Positions 56,991 through 64,000 of a DNA stretch of 64,000 nt are shown here, piece after piece. Made by a program: the position numbers and the translations under genes. The notes beneath the pieces were generated by a model that saw nothing but the letters and a program-made list of their open reading frames with translations, ran no database searches and had not been told where the DNA came from. This stretch comes from Algibacter miyuki (GTDB lineage Bacteria; Bacteroidota; Bacteroidia; Flavobacteriales; Flavobacteriaceae): assembly GCF_030409805.1 (NCBI RefSeq), contig NZ_JAUFQP010000001.1, positions 531,606 to 595,605 on the forward strand. Reading direction: 5' to 3'. Numbering within the stretch: the first letter of the stretch is position 1; the number at the start of each line of letters is the position of its first letter.

Positions 56991-58811
56991 ATGACTCAGA
57001 AAGCGAACTCATTAGATCAGCGCACATTTGATAAATTAAGTCGCTTATATATTATTGCCTTAAGTACTATTGCACTATCGGTTATTATTAGTCAGGTATT
57101 TGTGCGTCAGCATCTTAAAAAGCAACAAGACGACTCTACCGTGATTAATGTTGCGGGTAGGCAGCGTATGTTGAGTCAGAAATTAACAAAAGAAATTTTA
57201 TCCCTTTCCAGTATTGAAAATCCTTCAGATTTAGAAGGTGTTAAAAATAGTTTAAAAGAGACTTTAGAGCTTTGGCAACGCTCCCACGAAGCATTACAAA
57301 CCGGTGATGCCAAAATGGGATTGCCATCCAAAAATAGTCCCGAAATCATTAGTATGTTTCAGGGGTTAAATGTTGTTTTTAAAACGATTAGTGAAGCTAC
57401 CGAACGTATTATTTTTAAAGCAGAAAATAGCCAACTCTATGCCGTTTCAGTATTTATAGACGACGTTGATTTGGTGAAAACCAATGAAGGAAAATTTCTG
57501 TCAATGATGGATGATATTGTAAACCAATATGATTTGGAAGCTGAGGAGCGAGTGAGTTGGTTGGGGACTCTAGAAATCCTTTTAACGGGATTCACTTTAC
57601 TTGTTCTTTTAGGTGAATTTCTCTTTATTTTCTGGCCCACAGCAAAGTCTGTTAGAGGTACATTATTCGAACTTCTTAAGGCAGAAAAGTATGCAAAAAA
57701 AATGGCTTTTGAAGCTGATGCATTAAGTATTGCTAAAGAAAAATCAATTAAAGAATTGCGCGCTTTAAGTCAGGCTATGGATGAAACGTTATTATTTGCG
57801 CGTATTTTACCTAGCGGACAAATTGTGCATATTGGTAATAAATTTTCTAGACGTTTTAAATTTTCCAAATTTAACGATACAGCCTTGTTTTGGAATGTAA
57901 TGTCGGTTGTGGATACAGAACGAGCAGCTTTAGAAAGTTTGATTGCAAAATTCAAAAAAACAGGTTGGCAAGGAGAGGTGAAAGCAACTACTAAAGCAGA
58001 GGAAAATATATGGCTAGAAATGGCTATCATTCCATATAGTCCAACTGAAGACAAAGCAGAACTACTTATTATTGCATCCGAAATTACCGAAAGAAAAGCA
58101 GGGCAGTTGGAGATTGAACGCTTGAATAAAAAGAACTTTCAAGAAGAAATTAGTCAGCAAAAAATTATTTCAAGTAAAATTATAGAGAATCAGGAAAAGG
58201 AGCAAAACCGTATAGCCAAAGATGTTCACGATGGTATTGGGCAAATGTTAACGGGGTTGAAATATAATTTAGAAAGCATAAATATTAATGATATTGAGAA
58301 AACAGCTGCTAAAATTGAACACTTAAAGGAGTTGACCACTAATATTATAAAAGGTGTGCGTACGGCTACATTCAATTTAACTCCTCCTGAATTATCCGAT
58401 CACGGCATTGTACCTGCCATTACAAAGCTCACCAAAGAATTAGCTAGATTAACGGGCAAGGATATTGTGCTTTTTAATAAAACTAATTTTGGAGGTCGTC
58501 TAGATTCATTGGTTGAAATTAATATATATAGAATAACTCAAGAAGCAATAAATAATGCTATTAAATATGCCGATTCGTCACATATTTTAGTGTCTTTATC
58601 TCATAGCAAAAATATACTTAGTATCGTTATTGATGATAATGGAAAAGGTTTCGATCCAAGTAAGGTAAAGAATGTTAAAAATGCCGATGGCGGTATGGGG
58701 ATGACTTTTATGAATGAACGTATTAAATATATAGATGGAAGGTTGTTTTTGAGTTCTCAAGAGGGGAAAGGCACGAGAGTTACTTTGAATATTCCTTTAG
58801 CTGAGGCTTAG
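56991..58811 (+). CDS. NarX-like nitrate/nitrite sensor histidine kinase
   Basis: This 606-residue kinase has two membrane helices (about 17-38 and 190-213) around a PilJ/NIT-type sensor domain. The sensor includes VINVAGRQRMLSQKLTKEI near residue 45-65, which resembles the P-box that binds nitrate in NarX. A PAS domain follows (about 250-370), then a HisKA_3 domain with H413 in KDVHDGIGQMLTG and an ATPase domain with DDNGKGFD and GGMGMTFMNERI. There is no HAMP domain between membrane and PAS that I can see. It lies 12 bp after the DUF4202 gene, so one transcript could carry nirB to the kinase. Confidence 0.88.
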   Translation: MTQKANSLDQRTFDKLSRLYIIALSTIALSVIISQVFVRQHLKKQQDDSTVINVAGRQRMLSQKLTKEILSLSSIENPSDLEGVKNSLKETLELWQRSHEALQTGDAKMGLPSKNSPEIISMFQGLNVVFKTISEATERIIFKAENSQLYAVSVFIDDVDLVKTNEGKFLSMMDDIVNQYDLEAEERVSWLGTLEILLTGFTLLVLLGEFLFIFWPTAKSVRGTLFELLKAEKYAKKMAFEADALSIAKEKSIKELRALSQAMDETLLFARILPSGQIVHIGNKFSRRFKFSKFNDTALFWNVMSVVDTERAALESLIAKFKKTGWQGEVKATTKAEENIWLEMAIIPYSPTEDKAELLIIASEITERKAGQLEIERLNKKNFQEEISQQKIISSKIIENQEKEQNRIAKDVHDGIGQMLTGLKYNLESININDIEKTAAKIEHLKELTTNIIKGVRTATFNLTPPELSDHGIVPAITKLTKELARLTGKDIVLFNKTNFGGRLDSLVEINIYRITQEAINNAIKYADSSHILVSLSHSKNILSIVIDDNGKGFDPSKVKNVKNADGGMGMTFMNERIKYIDGRLFLSSQEGKGTRVTLNIPLAEA

Positions 58812-58928
58812 TAGGTCATTTTATTGTAAGAATTCTTCCAGTTATCACATTAAAATTAATTCTATAAAGTGATCTAATCATACGTCTTTCTGCATATCAA
58901 AAACAAACAAATTCAGTGTTAGGTAGTA

Positions 58929-58951
58929 TTACTTAAAAAGTCTTATTTTTG
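58929..58951 (+). promoter_or_regulatory. Promoter of the NarL-like regulator gene
   Basis: TATTTTTG at 58944-58951 is the -7 element. TTACTTA at 58929-58935 repeats the half-site of the nirB palindrome, and no good -33 TTG is present, as in activator-dependent promoters. Confidence 0.5.
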
Positions 58952-58968
58952 TATTTATAAATAAGTAT

Positions 58969-59634
58969 ATGGATATTATAAATGTAGTATTGGCAGACGA
59001 CCACGTATTGGTTCGTGATGGTATAAAAGCACTTTTAGAAGATCAATCTGGTGTCGTTGTTATTGATGAAGCTTCTAACGGAAAAGAAGCTTTAGAAGTT
59101 GTGAAAGCTAATAAACCTCATGTGTTAATCATTGATATCCGTATGCCTGAAATGAATGGTATTGATGCTGTTAAAGAGATAAATAGATTATATACAGATG
59201 TTAGGACACTGGTACTCTCCATGCACGATTCCGAAGAATACGTAGTAAAAGCGATTCAGGCTGGAGCTGACGGTTATTTACTTAAAGGCGCAAGTAAGGA
59301 AGAGTTTTTAAAGGCGCTGAACAAAGTGGCGTCTGGAGGTAAGTATTTTACAGGTGATGTGTCGGCTATTATTATGGATAATTTTGTAAACGGGAATACC
59401 GCTACGGCTATAGAAACAAAACAAACTCCAGTTGAAGATCCTTTTAAGTTAACCAAACGCGAAAAGCAAATACTTAATTTAGTATTACAACTTAAAAACA
59501 ACAAAGACATTGCTGAAGAACTCAATATTAGCAAGCGTACCGCGGAAGTGCACCGTTTTAACCTGATGAAAAAATTAGAGGTTAAAAACCTAATGGAACT
59601 TTCCAATAAGGCTAAAGCGTTCGGTTTAGCTTAA
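58969..59634 (+). CDS. NarL/FixJ-type response regulator
   Basis: This 221-residue regulator has a receiver domain with acidic residues in VLADDHVLVRDG, the phospho-acceptor D56 in IIDIRMPEMNG and the Lys in LLKGAS, and a GerE/LuxR-type helix-turn-helix (about 160-220: LTKREKQILNLVLQLKNNKD and ISKRTAEVHRFNLMKKL). It lies 157 bp after the NarX-like kinase and is the obvious partner. It probably binds the TACGTA or TACTTA sites before nirB and narK; that is inferred from position. Confidence 0.92.
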   Translation: MDIINVVLADDHVLVRDGIKALLEDQSGVVVIDEASNGKEALEVVKANKPHVLIIDIRMPEMNGIDAVKEINRLYTDVRTLVLSMHDSEEYVVKAIQAGADGYLLKGASKEEFLKALNKVASGGKYFTGDVSAIIMDNFVNGNTATAIETKQTPVEDPFKLTKREKQILNLVLQLKNNKDIAEELNISKRTAEVHRFNLMKKLEVKNLMELSNKAKAFGLA

Positions 59635-59830
59635 TTAAGTCACTTTTATTAAATACGTATTGTTTGTTCTACAAAATAGTGGAGTAAATATCGGTTTTTA
59701 GCTTTTTTATTATACATTATTACTTTTCGCTAAGGCTGTTATCTCAAAATAACTATGCGTTTTCTCTTTCATTTTGTCAATTCCTCAAAATCAACATTCT
59801 AAAATTATCAATCTAGCATAAATTTATAAA

Positions 59831-59883
59831 TACGTATATTTTTTACGTATAAATTACGTAATTATACTTAGTTTTGTAAGTAT
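59831..59883 (+). promoter_or_regulatory. narK promoter with a TACGTA array
   Basis: TACGTA occurs three times (59831, 59844, 59855, start to start 13 and 11 bp), just before TAGTTTTG at 59869-59876, the same -7 sequence as at nirB. A perfect inverted repeat, ATACTTA-N6-TAAGTAT (59864-59883), surrounds the -7 element. No -33 TTG is present, so an activator is likely. A further AAATACGTAT lies at 59651. Confidence 0.6.
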
Positions 59884-59896
59884 AAAATTATGTATT

Positions 59897-61315
59897 ATGA
59901 CAAATTTAGCACAATCAAAAGCAACAAAACTAAGTTTATTAGATTTTAAAAGTGTTTCTACACGTACATTTTGGATTACGTCAATATCATTTTTCATGTG
60001 TTTTTTCGCATGGTTTGGTATTGTCCCCTTTATGCCTGATGTTGTTAGAGATTTAGGTCTAACACCCGATCAAAAATGGAACTCTATTATTTTAGCTGTT
60101 TCAGGAACCGTCTTTGCACGATTGGTTATTGGTAAATTATGTGATAAGTACGGACCAAGATTATGTTATACATGGTTACTGGTTATCGGTGCCATTCCGG
60201 TAGTTTTATGTGGTATGGTGCAAACGCCGTTACAATTTTTAATTTGTAGATTATTTATCGGTTTTATAGGGGCATCCTTTGTAATCACACAAGTACACAC
60301 TTCATTAATGTATGCGCCTAACATTGTAGGAACAGCAAATGCAACATCTGCCGGTTGGGGAAACCTTGGTGGTGGTGCTAACCGTTTAGGTATGCCGTTA
60401 ATTGCAGCAGCAGTAGTTAGTTTTGGTGTTGCAGAAGGTGATGCTTGGAGATATTCTATGATTATTGCTGGTATTGTTTGTTTCTTAATGGGGATTATTT
60501 ATTTCTTTTTTACGAAAGATACTCTTAACGGAAACTTTAAAGATTTAAAAGCTTCGGGCCAAATGGTGGAAGCTAAAAAAGACGAAGTTGGTTTTTTAAC
60601 CGTATTGAAAGATTATAGAACATGGATACTGTTTTTCGTTTATGCCGCAAGTTTCGGTATCGAGTTAACAGTTTATGGTACTATGGATGATTACTTACAA
60701 AACACTTTTCAGTTAGAGCGAGTTACTGCCGGAAATATTGTGTTGTCTTTCGCTTTAATGAATATTTTTGCAAGAACACTTGGCGGTTTCTTCGGAGACA
60801 AATTTGGAAAATTAAAAGGATTACGAGGGCGTGTTTTATTCTTATCATTCATTTTAGCCATACAAGGTTTAATGTTAATTACCTTTTCAACAACCACCAG
60901 TTTAATTGTTGGCGTGGTATTCTTAATCTTATTTAGTTTATCGGTTCAAATGGCAGAAGGGGCAACGTTTTCTGTAGTACCGTTCATTAATAAAAAAGCG
61001 ATTGGTTCGGTTTCCGGAATTGTAGGAGCCGGCGGAAATGTAGGTGCCTTTTTAGCCGCATTTTTATTAAAATCGCAATCGGCAGTAGCCGAAAAAGGCG
61101 CTATTATTGCCAGTCAAGGCTTAAACGAAGAGGCTATTAAAGCCGCTCAATCAGCAGCATCAGCTACCGCAGTTTCTAGTGGCTATTTCATAATTGGTAT
61201 CACTGTGGTTTTGACTGCGGTAGTTTCTTTAGCTATTCGTTTTTCAACAGAAGATGAACGTGTAGCGCAAGTTGAGCTGAAAGTAAATCCAGATGAGTTA
61301 ATTTTGGTAAAGTAA
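59897..61315 (+). CDS. narK: Nitrate/nitrite transporter of the NarK type (MFS)
   Basis: This 472-residue transporter has twelve membrane helices. The NarK marks are FMCFFAWFGIVPFMPDVV in helix 1, RLVIGKLCDKYGPR after helix 2, the Gly-rich GWGNLGGGANRLGMP in helix 5 (nitrate signature) and GIVGAGGNVGAFLA in helix 11. It would import nitrate or exchange it with nitrite. It is the gene between the regulator and the nitrate reductase, behind its own promoter with operator-like repeats. Confidence 0.92.
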   Translation: MTNLAQSKATKLSLLDFKSVSTRTFWITSISFFMCFFAWFGIVPFMPDVVRDLGLTPDQKWNSIILAVSGTVFARLVIGKLCDKYGPRLCYTWLLVIGAIPVVLCGMVQTPLQFLICRLFIGFIGASFVITQVHTSLMYAPNIVGTANATSAGWGNLGGGANRLGMPLIAAAVVSFGVAEGDAWRYSMIIAGIVCFLMGIIYFFFTKDTLNGNFKDLKASGQMVEAKKDEVGFLTVLKDYRTWILFFVYAASFGIELTVYGTMDDYLQNTFQLERVTAGNIVLSFALMNIFARTLGGFFGDKFGKLKGLRGRVLFLSFILAIQGLMLITFSTTTSLIVGVVFLILFSLSVQMAEGATFSVVPFINKKAIGSVSGIVGAGGNVGAFLAAFLLKSQSAVAEKGAIIASQGLNEEAIKAAQSAASATAVSSGYFIIGITVVLTAVVSLAIRFSTEDERVAQVELKVNPDELILVK

Positions 61316-61326
61316 AACCTTATTTT

Positions 61327-61369
61327 ATAAAGGTATTTTTAATGAAAATGAAATTAAAGATACCTTTAT
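61327..61369 (+). terminator. Long hairpin between narK and the nitrate reductase gene
   Basis: ATAAAGGTATTTTTAAT pairs with ATTAAAGATACCTTTAT (17 bp, one G-T) around a 9-nt loop. There is no T-run after it, so it may reduce readthrough, protect the narK 3' end, or set the ratio of the two proteins. Confidence 0.5.
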
Positions 61370-61446
61370 TAAAGTATTCAGAATAATGCAAATCACATTT
61401 GTTTTCTGAAATTAAAAGATGTTTCTTAGTGTAAAATGTGAGCTAA

Positions 61447-64000
61447 ATGATTAAAAACGAAATAAAAACAACCTGTTCGTATTGTGGTGTAGGCTGCGGA
61501 ATTATTGTTAAAAAAGACAGTAATAACAAGGTTTTAGTGGAAGGCGATAAAGATCACCCAGTAAATAAAGGGATGTTGTGTTCTAAAGGCATGAACTTGC
61601 ATTATGTAGCCAACGATGTATCGGATAGAATTCTTTACCCGGAAATGCGTTGGAGCCGTTCACATCCACGCGAGCGTGTTACATGGGACGAAGGTTTGGA
61701 TCGTGCAGCAAGCGTTTTTAAATCAATTATAAAAAAATACGGTCCTGATAGCGTCGCATTTTATGTGTCGGGTCAAAGTTTAACCGAAGAATATTATATC
61801 GCAAATAAGCTTACAAAAGGATTTATAGGAACGAATAATATCGACACGAATTCGCGTTTATGTATGAGTTCGGCAGTAGTAGGATATAAAAAAACTTTTG
61901 GAGAAGATAGTGTGCCTATTTCTTATGAAGATATAGAACTGGCCGATTGTTTTCTAATTACAGGAGCAAACCCAGCATGGTGTCATCCTATTTTATTTCG
62001 TCGTATTGAAAAACGAAAAGAGGAAAATCCGGAAGTAAAAATCATTGTTATTGATCCTCGAAAAACCGATTCTGCAAATTTCGCAGATTTGCATTTACAA
62101 CTTATACCAGGTACCGATGTTATTCTGTATAACGCCATCGGAAGATGTTTATACAAACGCGGTTTAATCGACGAAAAGTTTATTAAAGAGCATACCGAAG
62201 GATTTCAAGATTATAAAGAATTAATATTTAAGACTTCATTAAAAAAAGCTTCAAAACTGTGTGGCGTTGAAGAAAGAGATATTCAGAAAGCAGCCGATAT
62301 TATTGGTGTTTCTAAAGGTTTTATCAGTATGTGGGCCATGGGGCTTAATCAAAGTGTTGTAGGAACCGATAAAAATGTTTCCTTACTTAATTTATCGTTA
62401 ATTACAGGGCAGGTTGGAAAACCAGGTTCTGGACCATTTTCACTTACGGGGCAACCCAATGCTATGGGCGGTCGTGAAGTTGGCGGTATGGCTAATTTAT
62501 TAGCGGTACATAAAGATTTAGGTAATGAAGAACACAGGCGAGAAGTAGCTCAATTTTGGGGTGTCGATAAAATTTCGCCTAACCCAGGTTTAACAGCTAC
62601 CGAAATGTTTGATGCTCTAGAAAGTGGAAAACTAAAAGCCGTTTGGATTGCTTGTACAAATCCGTTGGTGAGTATGCCAAACACGCACCGTATTGAAAAG
62701 GCTATGAAAAACGCCAAATTTGTGGTGGTTCAAGAAATTTCGCATAAATCGGATACTTTAGAATATGCTGATTTAGTATTGCCAGCCGCTGCTTGGTTAG
62801 AGAAAGAAGGAACTATGACGAATTCTGAACGTCGAATTTCCTATTTACCTAAAGAAATTGATGCGCCAGGAGAAGCGCGACCAGATGTTGAAATATTCTG
62901 CGATTTTGCACAACGTATGGGCTTCCGTGGTTTTAATTTTAATAATGCTTCGGAAATTTATGATGAATACGCCTCAATGACCAAAGGCACTAATATTGAT
63001 GTGTCTTTTTTAAATTACGAACGATTAAAAAATGAAGGCACCTTCCAATGGCCAGTTCCAGAATATCGTCATCCGGGAACCCCACGTTTGTTTGAAGATA
63101 AAAAATTCTATACACCTTCTCAAAAAGCTATTTTTAATTTACCTCAAAGTACCGAAAATACAGCGGTGCAACCTACAGGTGAATTTCCTTTAATATTAAC
63201 CACAGGCCGGGTGCGCGATCAATGGCACACCATGACTAAAACAGGAAAGGTGTCTCGATTAAAAACACATTATCCAACCCCTGTTTTAGAAATTAATCCT
63301 GTAGACGCTTTTTTAAATAAAATTAAAGATGGCGATATTTCAGAAATAAAAAGTACGAACGGCATTGTTCGTGTTCGTGCAAAAGTTACTGATACCATAA
63401 AAAAAGGCGTAGTGTTTTTACCTATGCATTGGGGAAAACAACTTCAAAGTAATTTAAACCGTGCGAATAATTTAACTAATACACACGTCGATCCTATTTC
63501 AAAAGAACCCGATTTTAAATTCACTTGTGTTTCGGTTTCTAAGTACAAAAAACCTGTTGAAAAAATTATTATTGTTGGAGCGGGAGCAGCTGCTTTCCGA
63601 TTTGTGCAAAATTATAGAGAATCTAACGAGGTTGATGAAATTCATGTATTTTCAAAAGAACCTAATTTGTTTTATAACCGGGTTTTATTACCAGAATATA
63701 TTACAGAAGAATTAAGTTGGGAACAGCTTCTGAAAATTAAAAAATTAGAGTTAAAGAAATTAAATATTACGGTACATCCTGAAACATCGATCGCTAATAT
63801 CGACTCGAAACACAATGTGGTTACCGATAATCATGGAGAGGAGCATAGCTTCAATAAACTTATTTTAGCCACAGGGAGTCGCGCTTTTATTCCAAACGAT
63901 GTGCAGATTGATTTGCCTGGGCGTTTTACCATGCGTAATAAACAAGATGCCGATAGTTTTAAAGCTTATTTAGATGCTACCAATTTGCCTCCTGAAGAAC
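61447..64000 (+). CDS. Assimilatory nitrate reductase fused to an NirB-like flavin reductase, partial
   Basis: The frame is open from ATG 61447 to the window edge (851 codons), so the end is missing. The [4Fe-4S] site is C10-x2-C13-x3-C17-x27-C45. The molybdenum ligand is C139 in NSRLCMSSAVVGY, and TGANPAWCHPI, GQVGKPGSG and PNAMGGREVGG bind the two molybdopterins. From about residue 699 a second domain begins, IIIVGAGAAAFRFVQNY, an FAD/NAD-binding fold like that at the start of NirB. The protein would take electrons from NAD(P)H directly and reduce nitrate to nitrite in the cytoplasm. A BFD-like domain may follow beyond the edge. Confidence 0.93.
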   Translation, partial: MIKNEIKTTCSYCGVGCGIIVKKDSNNKVLVEGDKDHPVNKGMLCSKGMNLHYVANDVSDRILYPEMRWSRSHPRERVTWDEGLDRAASVFKSIIKKYGPDSVAFYVSGQSLTEEYYIANKLTKGFIGTNNIDTNSRLCMSSAVVGYKKTFGEDSVPISYEDIELADCFLITGANPAWCHPILFRRIEKRKEENPEVKIIVIDPRKTDSANFADLHLQLIPGTDVILYNAIGRCLYKRGLIDEKFIKEHTEGFQDYKELIFKTSLKKASKLCGVEERDIQKAADIIGVSKGFISMWAMGLNQSVVGTDKNVSLLNLSLITGQVGKPGSGPFSLTGQPNAMGGREVGGMANLLAVHKDLGNEEHRREVAQFWGVDKISPNPGLTATEMFDALESGKLKAVWIACTNPLVSMPNTHRIEKAMKNAKFVVVQEISHKSDTLEYADLVLPAAAWLEKEGTMTNSERRISYLPKEIDAPGEARPDVEIFCDFAQRMGFRGFNFNNASEIYDEYASMTKGTNIDVSFLNYERLKNEGTFQWPVPEYRHPGTPRLFEDKKFYTPSQKAIFNLPQSTENTAVQPTGEFPLILTTGRVRDQWHTMTKTGKVSRLKTHYPTPVLEINPVDAFLNKIKDGDISEIKSTNGIVRVRAKVTDTIKKGVVFLPMHWGKQLQSNLNRANNLTNTHVDPISKEPDFKFTCVSVSKYKKPVEKIIIVGAGAAAFRFVQNYRESNEVDEIHVFSKEPNLFYNRVLLPEYITEELSWEQLLKIKKLELKKLNITVHPETSIANIDSKHNVVTDNHGEEHSFNKLILATGSRAFIPNDVQIDLPGRFTMRNKQDADSFKAYLDATNLPPEE

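Noticed and set aside
63527..63715. A separate small frame near the right edge
   Set aside because: It is out of frame inside the nitrate reductase gene, whose own frame is open from 61447 to the edge.

Overview
The window comes from a chromosome of an AT-rich member of the Bacteroidota, most likely a marine Flavobacteriaceae. The evidence is the gene content (type-specific 6S-like RNA between zapA and rny, NUMOD4-HNH gene beside tRNAs, SDR-type threonine dehydrogenase, a TonB-dependent receptor with an N-terminal carboxypeptidase-like domain), Bacteroidota lipoprotein signals, and many promoters of the TTG/TAnnTTTG type instead of -35/-10 boxes. Shine-Dalgarno-like sequences are essentially absent. 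No insertion sequence, prophage or CRISPR array was seen.

Layout. 1-5.2 kb: envelope and unknown proteins, an Smr-domain protein and a cysteine desulfurase. 5.3-9.4 kb: a minus-strand M23 peptidase and TonB-dependent receptor. 9.8-12.3 kb: a division/RNA block (coiled-coil protein, ZapA, 6S-like RNA, RNase Y). 12.3-24 kb: mixed housekeeping genes (histidine kinase, XerD, AroQ, acyltransferase, dihydrolipoyl dehydrogenase, NDH-2, MsrB, M48 peptidase, MFS). 23.9-27.2 kb: metE with a divergent Lrp-type regulator. 27.3-34 kb: clpC, gyrA and a TPR protein. 34-38.3 kb: NlpC/P60 peptidase, thiolase, PgpH-type HD phosphodiesterase. 38.4-38.7 kb: three tRNAs (Ser, Pro, Arg), followed by the NUMOD4-HNH gene. 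39.8-50.8 kb: DEAD-box helicase, aldose epimerase family protein, pabB, the tilS-ade-hydrolase operon, and a threonine catabolic operon (tdh-kbl) with a divergent Lrp regulator.

51-64 kb is a functional island for nitrate use: a YdeP-like molybdopterin oxidoreductase, nirB, nirD, a DUF4202 protein, a NarX-like sensor kinase, a NarL-like response regulator, a NarK-type transporter and a nitrate reductase fused to an NirB-like flavin reductase that runs off the right edge. Together these would import nitrate, reduce it to nitrite and then to ammonium, and sense nitrate or nitrite. Among the intergenic regions read by eye, the palindrome TACGTA occurs only in front of nirB and narK (two and four copies), close to matching TAGTTTTG promoter elements. 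This is the best candidate here for an undescribed regulatory circuit.

Two copies of an imperfectly palindromic intergenic element (19.7 and 43.7 kb) and one heptanucleotide repeat tract (20.05 kb) are the only repeats seen. All functional calls rest on reading the sequence and on knowledge of families; no database search was run.
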